Shown here: positions 1 to 9,840 of the stretch, piece after piece
Layout of the letters: each line of letters begins with the position of its first letter
Position numbering within the stretch: position 1 is the stretch's first letter
Assembly (NCBI RefSeq): GCF_008831285.2
Contig: NC_045138.2
Coordinates: 11,918,571 to 11,978,570, forward strand
Reading direction: 5' to 3'
DNA from: Nymphaea colorata
Taxonomy: Eukaryota > Streptophyta > Magnoliopsida > Nymphaeales > Nymphaeaceae
DNA: 60,000 bases
The notes under the pieces: generated by a model
What the model saw: only the letters and a program-made list of their open reading frames with translations
What the model was told of the DNA's origin: nothing
Databases searched by the model: none
Made by a program: the position numbers and the translations under genes

Positions 1-92
1 AGCCGAATTTAGAACACCCCCATCAATCTAGGAGAGAGTTCTACGTCCACATTTGGGAGCTTCAATCCTTAGCTCGTGTGAGGAAGGGGGCG
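1..92 (+). other. Pre-LTR tail of an upstream gypsy unit (polyprotein end and PPT)
   Basis: Matches 3,001-3,094 base for base with few differences. It ends in the purine run GAGGAAGGGGG, a plausible polypurine tract. It belongs to a copy that lies mostly left of the window. Confidence 0.6.
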
Positions 93-1397
93 TCTACCAT
101 TGGAGATCTTGAGAAGCCGAGGTGATCAAGGAGGGAGACGATCGGAATCCGACCAACATCTCTAGCCGCAGCTTCAACCTTCATCGGAAGTAGAGGAAGA
201 CATGCATGCTTAGGTGCTTCATATGCTCGCTTCCCCCTATCTACGACACTTCTTAGGGGTTACTCGATCAACCGGTGAAGTGCAATCACATTCTTGAACT
301 CAATTCTTTATTAGATAAGAACTTGATTGCTTTACATCTTGCTTCCATCATTACATCATGGAGGATGGTTATGGCTGGTTCGTTATCCAAGTAGAGGTTG
401 TATAAGGTGGAGAAGGAGCATAACCTTGAGGGAAGCCACAATGTCCGTCGATGCTCTGGCGATCGCATCCCCCATTCATTAAAAAGACTGGGGTTAAATT
501 GGTCTCACGGGTGAAAGCTTTCCTCTACTAGAAGTTGATTTCTTGTTGACTTCTAAACTTTAATTCTTGTTGGTTTTCCTACTTCATATTGATTCCAACA
601 AGGTGAAAGTGAGGCTTCAACCACTAACCGTGGGTGTGTTGTTGCCCGAGAGAGAAGGAACCTTGTCCGTCAGGCAAAATTGATGATAGCCTCTCCCAAT
701 CGACATGTTGCACTACTCTTGGGGTTGATTGGCAATCCGGTGAGATAACCACTTTTCTCTTAAAGTTCATTTTTTGATAGAACCATGATATTATTGTCTC
801 TCTTTTGGTTCTATTCAAGAAGGTGCTTGCTGGCCGGTTCTTGAAGGAAGCAGAATACTGGAGGGCAACCTACTAGTTGCTGGTTTCTCATCTCCGTGAG
901 CACGTGGAGTCCCCAAGCGAGGCCTTGGGAGGTATAATTCGGTTCACTCTATAGGACCGTGGGCTGGGTGCTTTTGCTTTGAGCCGTCTTCGGATATAGT
1001 GATTAGCTAGGGTCCCTCCAAAGCCGCGGGCTAAGGACATGATTCCCAGATCATTAAGCCTACCTAGGGTTAAGGGTGTGGTTTGGACAAATAGGGATTG
1101 TATGACAGGATGGTTTGGTGAATAGAATGTATGTTGAGTGAGGAGAGAATTTATGTATGCTATGGTTGTATTAAGCCTACCCAATCATTCTAGTCTTGTA
1201 GTAGGTTTAAACCGGGCTTGGGGAAGACTCACTTGTACTCTCTTGACCTATCATTAAGCCAAGGTGACTGTCCGGAGGGAACCAAAATTCTGTATTAACA
1301 TTTAAACCCTATTGGCAACAACCTCCTCATAGATCTTGGAGAGGGATCGGCGTCGGCATCTTGAGTTTTCTTGGTCGCATCGGGTCCGGTCCTACCA
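93..1397 (+). repeat. Gypsy LTR, copy 1
   Basis: This is the segment between a purine tract (about 80-90) and the PBS at 1,400. It ends in CCA two bases before the PBS, as plant LTRs usually do. It is about 1.3 kb and matches 3,095-4,398. The predicted 5' end reads TC where copy 2 has TG, so the left boundary is an estimate from the purine tract. Short reading frames inside it on either strand show no domain. Confidence 0.6.
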
Positions 1398-1399
1398 GT

Positions 1400-1411
1400 T
1401 GGTATCAGAGC
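1400..1411 (+). other. Primer binding site, tRNA-iMet type (gypsy copy 1)
   Basis: TGGTATCAGAGC is the usual plant retrotransposon site complementary to the 3' end of initiator tRNA-Met. It sits just after the LTR end and upstream of gag. Confidence 0.85.
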
Positions 1412-1676
1412 TGTGGGAGGACTTCTTGTTGCTGTTTTGGGCTGCTCGTAGACCGTTGGAGGACAACCGGATTTCAGATTGCTAGCTCGGTCGACGTTGG
1501 AGCAAGTCCGGGTAGAGTTGGGGCTGATTCCGGTCACAGTTTTTCAGCAGATTTGATCCAGCTTATTGGCAGTTTTATTTCAGTTGTTAGCAGCTTTTCT
1601 AGCAGATTTGCCGTAGTATTCAGTTCGGCATTTAGCAGCCCTTCATTTGGTTCAGTTTTGCTTGTGTGGAGTGGAG

Positions 1677-2850
1677 ATGGCCCCACGAAAGGGTAAAACC
1701 GTAGAACCCGAAACCCATGGGGGGAGGGTGAACAAGTCGTGGTAGAAGAGACTTGTGTAGTGGAACAAGGTGCTTCCTCGGGCACCAACTCCAAGCTGGA
1801 CCTAGTCCTAAGCCAGCTAGCTGGAATGACCCAATCCATTGCCCAATTAGATGGACAGATGAACAAGTTGGAAAAAGGAAAGGATCCACCCCGTTCTCAT
1901 ACTTCTTCCTACTATCGTAGAGGGGCACCCATAGGGGCAGTGAGTGAAGCTTTCTTAGACGATGCTAGGAGGGCAAGCCAACATGGCCATGGGGTAGTTC
2001 CACCACCATGAGGCCATACCCACATTCCTCAAACCAGCCTCCTATCGAACGCCAAATTGAACACCCTCAATTGACTAATGGGGCAACTCAACCTGGGGAG
2101 CCAATCCATGTCGGGGAGAGAGCTAGGAGAAACAATGGGCAACCTATACCGGAGGACATAAGGAGATCCTTCATAGAGATGAGGCGGAATCAAGAAAGGC
2201 AACACCGTGAGAGGCCAAACCCGAACATGGGACAACACCATGAGGAACCATGGAGAGATCTCTTGCATAGGTCTATGCATTCCATGACTTTGGTTAATTT
2301 TGAAGATGAGTTAGATAGAGGCCGAAACCATGCGGAGCCATGGCTCCCTATGCCTAAGATGGATTTCCCTAAGTTTAATGTGAACCGACCACGTGAATGG
2401 ATCTATAAGGTCAAACAATATTTTGTGTGCCAAAACATCGTCGAAGGGCAAAAGATCATGTTAGCAAATATGTACTTAGAAGAGGAGGTCATGCAATGGT
2501 AATGGTGGTGGGAAGACTTAAATAGGGGCGCCACTTGGGACCTATTTAAGGAGGACTTGTTGCTACGATTTGGTGACACATCTTTGGTTAACCATTAGAT
2601 AGAGCTCAAATACCTTCGTCAAACATCTACGGTGCAAAAGTACCAACACAAGTTTGAGGCTCTCTCAAGCACGGTAAGAAATAGAGATGAGGAAACAATG
2701 ATTTCTCACTTCATCGGGGGTCTTGATGAAAATATCCAAACTGAAACGCTCATGGATCCACCCACGAAGTTAAGGAAATATTTTGCATTAGCACAGAAAG
2801 TAGAAGATAAGTTGAGGAAGAAGATGAGGACACCGAGGGCATTGAGGTAG
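1677..2850 (+). pseudogene. Ty3/gypsy gag, copy 1 (broken)
   Basis: Gag is the structural protein that would package element RNA. The start chosen is the ATG giving M-A-P-R-K-G-K, which aligns with M-T-P-R-K-G-K in copy 2. A frameshift follows near 1,720, and later pieces lie at 1,739-2,011, 2,008-2,502 and 2,632-2,850. The core of the retrotransposon gag domain is recognisable: REWIYKVKQYF, then EEEVMQW, WWWEDLNRGATWDLF, and the C-terminal stretch around YQHKFEALS and FIGGLDENIQ. There is a TAA stop at 2,500-2,502 inside the tryptophan-rich motif where copy 2 has a tyrosine codon. Compared with copy 2, about 66 bases are missing near 2,315. No zinc knuckle or protease follows. Non-functional. 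Confidence 0.85.
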
Positions 2851-2928
2851 CAAAGGTAGAAGGAGAAGCCGAGCAAGATGAAGAAGGTATTCTTCTCCAA
2901 CGAATAAGGAAGGGGATCTCCTAGCCGG

Positions 2929-3094
2929 CTAGGTGCATTGAACCTAGACAACGTCCATCTAAGGCAAGGGGATTTGGCGACATCTTCGAAGATCAACCTC
3001 AGCCGAATTTGAAAGACACCTCCATCAATCTAGGCGAGAGATCTACGTCCACATTTGGGAGCTTCCATCCTTAGCTCGTGTGAGGAAGGGGGCG
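2929..3094 (+). pseudogene. C-terminal tail of gypsy polyprotein plus polypurine tract
   Basis: One frame reads on from about 2,929 to a TAG near 3,073. It is basic at first (RQRPSKARGFGD), as at the ends of many retrotransposon polyproteins. The purine run GAGGAAGGGGG at 3,082-3,092 and TG at 3,095 fit a PPT and an LTR start. The bulk of pol is deleted between gag and this tail. The family match of the tail is inferred from position only. Confidence 0.45.
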
Positions 3095-4398
3095 TGCACC
3101 ATTGGAGATCTTGAGAAGCCGAGGTGATCAAGGAGGAAGACGACCAGAATTCGACCAACATCCCTAGCCAGAGCATCAACCTTCGCCGGAAGTAGAGGAA
3201 GACATGCGTGCTTAGGTGCTCCCTAGGCTTGCTTCCCCCTATCTACGACACTTCCTAGGGGTTACTCGATCAACCGGTGAAGTGCAATCACATTCTTGAA
3301 CTCAATTCTTTATTAGATAAGAACTTGATTGCTTTACATCTTGCTTCTATCATTACATCATAGAGGATGGTTATGACTGGTTCGTTATCCAAGTAGAGGT
3401 CATGTAAGGTGGAGAAGGAGCGTAACCTTGAGGGAAGCCTCAACGTCCGCCGATGCTCGGGCGATTGCATCCCCCATTCATTACAAAGACCGGGGTTAAA
3501 TTGGTCTCACGGGTGAAGGCTTTCCTCTACTAAAAGTAGATTTCTTGACTTCTAAACTTTAATTCTTGCTGGTTTTCCTACTTCGTATTGATTCCAGCAA
3601 GGTGAACGCGAGGCTTCAACCACTAACTGTGGGTGTGTTGCTGCCGGGGAGAGAAGGAACCACATCCTTCGGGCGAAATCGACGATAGCCTCCCCCAATC
3701 GACACATTGTGCTACTCTTGGGGTTGATTGAGAATCCGGTGAAGATAACCACTTCTCTCTTAAAGTTCATTCTTTGATAGAACCGTGATATTCTTGTCTC
3801 TCTTTTGGTTCTATTCAAGGAGTTGCTAGCTGGCCGGTTCTTGAAGGAAGCGGAATACTGAAGAGCAACCTACTAGTTGTTGGTTTCTCATCTCCAGTGA
3901 GCACGTGGAGTCCCCAAGCGAGGCCTTGGGAGGTATAATTTGGTTCACCCTATAGAACTGTGGGTTGGGTGCTTTTGCTTTGAGCTGTCTTCAGACATAG
4001 TGATTGGCTGGGGTTCCTCCAAAGCCATGGGCTAAGGACACAATTCCCGGATCACTAAGCCTACCTAGGGTTAAGGGTGTGGTTTGGACGAATAGGGATT
4101 GTATGACAGGATGGTTTGGTGAATGGAATGTATGTTGAGTGAGGATAGAATTTATGTACGCTATGGTTGTATTAAGCCTACCCAATCATTCTAGTCTTGT
4201 AGTAGGTTTAAACCGGGCTTGAAGAAGGCTCACTTGTACTCTCTTGACCTATCATTAAGCCAAGGTGACTGTCCGGCGGGAACCAAAATTCTGTATTAAC
4301 ATTTAAACCCTATTAGTAACAACCTCCTCATATATCTTGGAGAGGGATCGGCGTCGGCATCTTGAGTTTTCTTGGTCGCATCGGGTCCGGTCCTACTA
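3095..4398 (+). repeat. Gypsy LTR, copy 2 (shared by two units)
   Basis: Closely matches 93-1,397, with scattered substitutions and small indels. It begins TGCACC after the purine tract and ends CTA two bases before a PBS-like site. It serves as the 3' LTR of unit 1 and the 5' LTR of unit 2, the mark of a concatemer. Confidence 0.65.
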
Positions 4399-4400
4399 GT

Positions 4401-4412
4401 TGGTATCACAGC
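4401..4412 (+). other. Degenerate primer binding site (gypsy copy 2)
   Basis: TGGTATCACAGC differs by one base (G to C) from the iMet site in copy 1. Position relative to LTR and gag is the same. Confidence 0.75.
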
Positions 4413-4677
4413 TGTGGGAGGACTTCTTGTTGCTATTTTGGGCTGCTCATAGACCGTTGGAGGACATCCGGATTTCAGATTGCTAGCTCGGTCCACATTG
4501 GAGCAAGTTCGGTTAGAGTTGGGGCTGATTCCGGTCACAGTTTTCCAGCAGATTTGATCCAGTTTATTGGCAGTTTTATTTCAGTTGTTAGCAGCTTTTC
4601 TAGCAGATTTGCAGTAGTATTCAGTTTGGCATTTAGCAGTCCTTCATTTGGTTCAGTTTTGCTTGTGTGGAGTGGAG

Positions 4678-5630
4678 ATGACCCCACGAAAGGGTAAAAC
4701 CGTAGAACCCGAAACCCATGAGGGGGAGGGTGAACAAGTCATGGTAGAAGAGACTTGTGTAGTGGAACAAGGTGCTTCCTCAAGCACCAACTCCAAGCTG
4801 GACCTAGTCCTAAGCCAGCTAGCTGGAATGACCCAATCCATTGCCCAATTAGATGGACAGATGAACAAGTTGGAAAAAGGAAAGGATCCACCCCGTTCTC
4901 ATACTTCTTCCTACTATCGTAGAGGGGCACCCATAGGGGCGGTGAGTGAAGCTTTCTTAGGCGATGCTAGAAGGGCAAACCAACAAGGCCATGGGGTAGT
5001 TCCACCACCACGAGGCCATACCCACATTCCTCAAAACCAGCCTCCTATCGAACGCCAAATTGAACACCCTCAATTGACTAATGGGGCAACTCAACCCGGG
5101 GAGCCAATCCATGTCGGGGAGAGAGCTAGGAGAAACAATGAGAAACCTACACCGGAGGACATAAAGAGAGCCTTCGTAGAGATGAGGTGGAATCAAGAAA
5201 GGCAACACCATGAGAAGCCAAACCCGAACATGGGACAACACCATGAGGAACCGAGGAGAGATCTCGAGCATAGGTCTTTCCATTCCATGACTTTGGGTGA
5301 TTTTGAAGAGGAGTTAGATCATGAGATTGATATGCTACAAGGACAAAGAAGAGGCCAGCACCATGCTGGTTTCCACCAAGGATAGAGAGGCCGAAACCAT
5401 GAGAAGCCACAGCTCCCTATGCCTAAGATGGATTTCCCTAAGTTTAATGGGAACTGACCACGTGAATGGATCTATAAGGCCGAACAATATTTTGTGTGCC
5501 AAAACATCGTCGAAGGGCAAAGGGTCACGTTAAGAAAGATGTACTTAGACGAGGAGGCCATGCAATGGTATTGGTGGTGGGAAGACTTAAATAGGGGTGC
5601 CACTTGGGACCTATTTAAGGAGGAAGTGCA
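4678..5630 (+). pseudogene. Ty3/gypsy gag, copy 2 (truncated)
   Basis: The frame is open from the ATG at 4,678 to a TAG near 5,383, so the N-terminal two thirds of gag is better kept than in copy 1. It includes a leucine/glutamine-rich stretch (SKLDLVLSQLAGMTQSIAQL) that looks like a short coiled coil. Coding sequence continues after the stop and a frame change through REWIYKAEQYF, EEAMQWYWWWEDL and NRGATWDLFKEE. It stops matching copy 1 at about 5,626-5,632, where copia sequence begins. It keeps about 66 bases near 5,320-5,385 that copy 1 lacks, so copy 1 probably lost them. No catalytic domains. Confidence 0.85.
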
Positions 5631-5631
5631 T

Positions 5632-7410
5632 TTCCTATATCCTTCCTTTAGTCCCTTTGCAGCCACACACTCAATGCCATATAACCTCTATTGGTACCCT
5701 CATGGTCTCATCATCATCTCCCTCTCAAGAGGTAAGTATTCTTGATATCCTAATGAGCCTCTTGTTGATCCTGTTATTCTTGGCAGCTCTACAGATTCCC
5801 TGTAGTGGAAAATGATTTGCCCTTCTGTTGAAAGGAAACAGGTAGTGTACTTTACATTCTATTTCTACAATCACCTTCGCAAATAGACTTGGCATGCATA
5901 TGTGAGCTTTATGTCAGCCTTGTCTACTGTTCCCATTCCCTAGAATCACCAAGAAGCTCTTCTGAATCTATACAAGAAGGAACATATGCTTTGATATCTT
6001 GTAAAACTTAGGAACTTGTTGATTCTCTCTTGGGAGCGACATTATGGTTGGAACTGGGAGTTCACAATCAAATATCATTTTGATGGCTCGGTGAAGAGGT
6101 ACAAGACTCGACTAGTGGCAAAGGAATACAAACAAACATATGGGGTTGATTTCTTTGGAACCTTTTCTCTTGTTGCAAGGCTGGACACTATCAAACTTAT
6201 TACTTTAGTGGTAGTTCATTATGGATGGAACATGTCCCAACTGGATGTTAAAAATGTCTTTTTGTATGGTAACCTTTATGGGACTATTTACATGCAGCAA
6301 CCACATGGGGCTAAAGGATAAGGGGAGTGTGGAAAGGTATGTGATATATATTATGGCCTGAAATAGAGTCCGTGCTTGGTTTCATAAATTGTGTGAGGTT
6401 ATGTTTGTGTTAGGCTTCCATAGGTCTCCCTCAAACCATTCGTTCATATAAAGATCACTTTCAAGGGCATAGTAGTCATGGTAGTTTACATAGATATTAT
6501 TTTAACAGGAGATGGTGAGTAGAAAAATTTCAAACACTAAGGCGTATCTGCAGAAAAATTTTGTGACCAAAGATCTTGGACATCTTAGATATTTTATGGA
6601 GATAAAAGTTGCTATGAGTGATGAAGGGGTTGTGCGCTCACAGAGAAAATATGTTCTTGATTTATTGTAGGAAACGTGGATGTTAGGTGATGAACCAGTT
6701 AAAATTCCAGCGAATCCCAAATTATATCTTCATGACGATCAATATGAACCAGTGGACAACAAATCCTATAGACCGTTGATTGGAAAACTCCTTTACACTG
6801 ACAAGGCTTGATATATCCCTTGTTGTGAGTCTGTTTATTGACAAGTCTAAAAATGTGCACTAGGATGCAGCGACGATGGTTCTCAAATAGCTTAAGTGTC
6901 TCTTGGCAAAGATTTACTATTTAAAAGACGAACACCTATGTACATAGAGACTTATACAGATGCTGACTATGTAAGGTGGATGCTAGGAAGTCCAACACTT
7001 GTTTTTGTGATTTTGTTTTGATCTCTTGGGGGAGTAAAAAACAAGTTGTAGTTTCTGGATTTAGTGCTGATTCAAATTATAGGGCTATGGCTTAGATCAA
7101 CACAAGATGATGTGGATAAAATCCATGATCACTTGTTTGGGGGTTTCCATTGATGTTCTCATGAAGATGAGGTGTGATAATAAGACTGTTACTATATTAC
7201 TAACAACCCAATATTTGATCAGAGAACTAAGCACATAGAAGTTTACTGTCACTACGTTCGAGACATAATGCAACAATGAGTTATATCTACAGTCATTTGT
7301 CCTCATATGATCAAGTGGTTCATGTCCTTACAAAGCCACTTCCCGTTGTTGATTTTGTAGGTTTTATAACAAATTGAGCATGATCAATATCTATGCTCCA
7401 ACTTGATAGG
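5632..7410 (+). pseudogene. Ty1/copia 3' half: IN-RT linker, RT and RNase H remnant
   Basis: Aligns in order with the copia element at 8,990-14,248. The first 150 bases match its linker near 12,250-12,380. A frame at 6,016-6,321 carries RT motifs (NWEFTIKYH, YKTRLVAKEY, QLDVKNVFLYGNL). Further blocks carry the RT C-terminus (KDLGHLRYF near 6,565-6,600), the LIGKLL region (6,770) and an RNase H tail with TKHIEVYCHYV (7,225-7,260). Stops and frameshifts are frequent, and the YVDD region near 6,485 is ruined. The end mirrors its relative: a tail codon run, then GATAGGGAG, then LTR-like DNA. Gag, protease and most of integrase are missing. It is a sister lineage and not a duplicate, because the LTR differs. 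Confidence 0.85.
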
Positions 7411-7600
7411 GAGCGTTAAGAGTCATTAGTTTAATGTGAGGTGGCCCTTAGTAATTTAGTAAAAGGCATAGCAAGTTCTTTTTATTATTTAATATTTCTT
7501 ATTGGACTTATCTTGTAAATATGTCATCCAACCCTAATCCTTTATAATCATGGGGTTGAGCTAATGAGATTGTGACTTTGCATTAAGGAATCATGTTGGC
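7411..7600 (+). repeat. Probable 3' LTR remnant of the copia half-element
   Basis: Begins CGTTAAGAGTC right after the purine tract, where the intact relative begins TGTTGAAG. It shares the general layout of that LTR (AGTTCTTT, T-rich block, AACCCTAAT) but little base identity. The right end is not defined. Confidence 0.4.
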
Positions 7601-8984
7601 AGGTACCATGATTTTGGAGTTCAACTTGTATGCGCATATTTCATTGTGGTGGCAAGCAGCCATCAATAGGAAAGATCGTACGGAAAAAGGATATCAGACA
7701 TATGGATTCTATGGTGGGATTAGGAAGTTGCAGAGAAAGGAAGAAATATCCACTTGGAAGCAATAACAGCATTTACAAAGGAGAACATTATATCAATTTG
7801 CATGTGATTTTAAAATTATTTATTTCATTTGGTGCCCAAGTGGCCTACAAACTTGTACTTAGGTCTCTCTGTTCTTTTTTGGGTTACACTTCAGATTTGT
7901 ATGTCCTGTATTAATAAAATTGAAGATTCCAGGTGGCTGATGTAAGTATTATCATTGGTGATCAAAGAGTCAATTGAAGGTTCAGTTAGAATAAGATATA
8001 TGTGTCGACAGCTCTTGTAAAGTCTACTAGAGGAATACCTCTTGTCATGTTGCAAAAATTATTGTCAAAATGTCCAAGTTTGTGTGAACATGTTGCATTT
8101 GCTAGCTAAGGAAAACATGTTGGATCGTCTTGTGATCATGCCAACCTCAATTGCACTGAATGACATTTGCCGAGTCCAAAAACACACAAAATGAGGGACC
8201 ACGTCTTTCTGCAATTTTCTGTCATTCATGATGTCGGTCTGGATCTATTTGGAGATCATCCAAGCAAGCTTGTATAGTTGCAATTCATATAGCTGAAAAT
8301 TAATTAAGCAGTAAAACTTTCTATAATTCTCCTGCCCATTATACATGAAGAGAACTTGAATGATGACATATGGTAATATGAGAAATCTCCTTTCTAGTAA
8401 TAGAGGGTCATATGATGCAAAAGATGTTTGAAAGGAAATTTACATGCTAAAGTACATCAATTTAAGGAGTAGAGTTTTCTTAATATCTAGTGAAACTCTA
8501 TTATTTCTATTGGTTCCCGCTTTCTCCCATCCATACGTAAGCTACAAGCTGCCCATTTCCATGAGTCAAGCTTCTTATGATTTTGCATATAGTTTTAAGA
8601 AACTCTTGGATGCAGAGGGAATCAAATAAAAATGATGGCAATGAGGTCATTACTAATTATCAGTAGCATGAAACAACATTACAAAACACAACAAATGGCA
8701 AGGTCCTTCATATGCAACTTGTTTGAGTAGTTCCTGGTATACACTTTTCTACTCTGGAAATGGCTCATTATTTGCAACTTTAGTTGATCTTGAAGTTCAA
8801 GGCTAGATGTGTCCTCCTATAGATACAAATTGTTTACTGAACATGTAAAATTTTCTTGTGGCATATGTAACCCCAACTGAAAAGGAATGGAAATTAGCAA
8901 GCAAAACAATACATATTCACATCGCCATGACTACAAAATACACTTATTTTCTATTGTTTGAGAGATCTATAGTGTATTATTATT
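7601..8984. other. Intergenic, no recognisable gene
   Basis: AT-rich DNA with short unremarkable reading frames (for example 7,630-7,914 on +). I see no domain, RNA gene or repeat structure here. It is the pre-insertion flank of the copia element that follows. Confidence 0.5.
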
Positions 8985-8989
8985 CAGGT
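8985..8989. other. Target-site duplication, left (copia)
   Basis: CAGGT immediately before the LTR; its partner CAGGC is at 14,249-14,253. Confidence 0.7.
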
Positions 8990-9172
8990 TGTTGAAGTTG
9001 AAGTAGTTTTTAGAATATTAAAGAACTTGACAGTTCTTTAATTATTTTCAATAACTTTTTGTTTACATTGTAATTTTGTTTTTACCCTAATTCTCCCTTA
9101 AGTAAGGGTTACGGTAAGTGATCAATAACAAGTTGGACGTGTTTTTTTCTCTCTCTTTCTCTCACGAAAACA
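8990..9172 (+). repeat. Copia 5' LTR (183 bp)
   Basis: Begins TGTTGAAG and ends AAAACA, directly followed by the PBS. It ends in a CT-rich stretch (CTCTCTCTTTCTCTC) just before the terminus. It is short, as in many copia elements. Differs from the 3' LTR at six positions. Confidence 0.95.
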
Positions 9173-9185
9173 TGGTATCAGAGCC
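9173..9185 (+). other. Primer binding site, tRNA-iMet type (copia)
   Basis: TGGTATCAGAGCC lies flush against the 5' LTR, a full match to the standard plant iMet site. Confidence 0.95.
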
Positions 9186-9840
9186 AGCAGTGTGATCACT
9201 TCAGGCTGCCAGCGACTGGCAGATTTTCGGCGATCTCCTCTCCGGTGACTGTCAGGTTTCTAACCCCTAAACTCTCTCTTCCGAATCTCCCTCTCTCGTT
9301 CTTCCCCCTCTCTCGTCTCCCCATCTCCTTTCTGATCTCCTTCTTCTTCTTTCTTTTATTGCTCGTTGGAGGGTGGAATTTGATCACGCCTATGTGGAAC
9401 GCGTGATCAGATCTACTAGTGGAACATGGTGTGGCTGCTGGAATCCTATCGTTGTTGCTGATCAGAGATTGCTTGTTGCTGTTTCTGGTTGTGGATAGCT
9501 GCTGTTGATCAGGGGATGGTTTGTTGACGTTGCTGATTGTGGAACAACAAGATGTGGACTTGCTGTTTGTGAGTTGAGGTTGGGAACAGAAAAAGCAGCG
9601 ACAGTCTTCGTCTGTAAGTTTGTTTTTCAGCAGTAATTATTGGCAAAGTTTCCTATTGTTCAGGGATGTGAAGGAAGTGTGACTGCTACTTGCTTTGAAT
9701 GCATGTTAACAACATCTAGACGTTAAAATCTGTGACTGGATTTTTCTGCCTGCACGTTCATTGTTTTTCCTAGCAGTCTACATTAAGTGTGCAAAGATTT
9801 TATATTAAGTCTGCAAAGATTCTTTTCTTTGAACTTCACT
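9186..9840 (+). other. Copia untranslated leader
   Basis: About 650 bases between PBS and gag start. It is CT-rich at first (9,280-9,360) and then holds GTTGCTG-like repeats (9,430-9,560). No protein domain seen. It would hold the packaging signal in a live element. Confidence 0.6.

Larger units (their letters stand above)
1..5630 (+). mobile_element. Tandem Ty3/gypsy array (LTR-gag-LTR-gag), pol-deleted
   Basis: Positions 1-2,560 and 3,001-5,626 align almost continuously at an offset of about 3,000 bases, growing by small indels. Each unit reads LTR, tRNA-iMet primer binding site, gag. Between the gag of unit 1 and the second LTR only a short polyprotein tail and a purine-rich tract remain, so protease, RT, RNase H and integrase are absent. 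The second LTR is followed by another PBS and gag rather than flanking DNA, so this is a head-to-tail array sharing LTRs and not a single element. The first 92 bases match the pre-LTR segment at 3,001-3,094, so the array continues upstream of the window. It ends abruptly near 5,630, where copia sequence begins. No single unit could move by itself. The alignment is seen directly; the origin by LTR-LTR recombination is inference. Confidence 0.8.

Noticed and set aside
1400-1411. tRNA-like sequence TGGTATCAGAGC
   Set aside because: It is a primer binding site complementary to a tRNA 3' end; no cloverleaf surrounds it here or at 9,173.
286-1928. Several minus-strand frames of 60-110 codons in the first gypsy LTR and gag, repeated near 3,288-4,930
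   Set aside because: They are shadows in LTR and gag DNA. They recur only because the unit is duplicated, and they carry no domain.
7630-7914. Plus-strand 94-codon frame
   Set aside because: No domain, low-complexity ends and no splice or homology support; likely chance.
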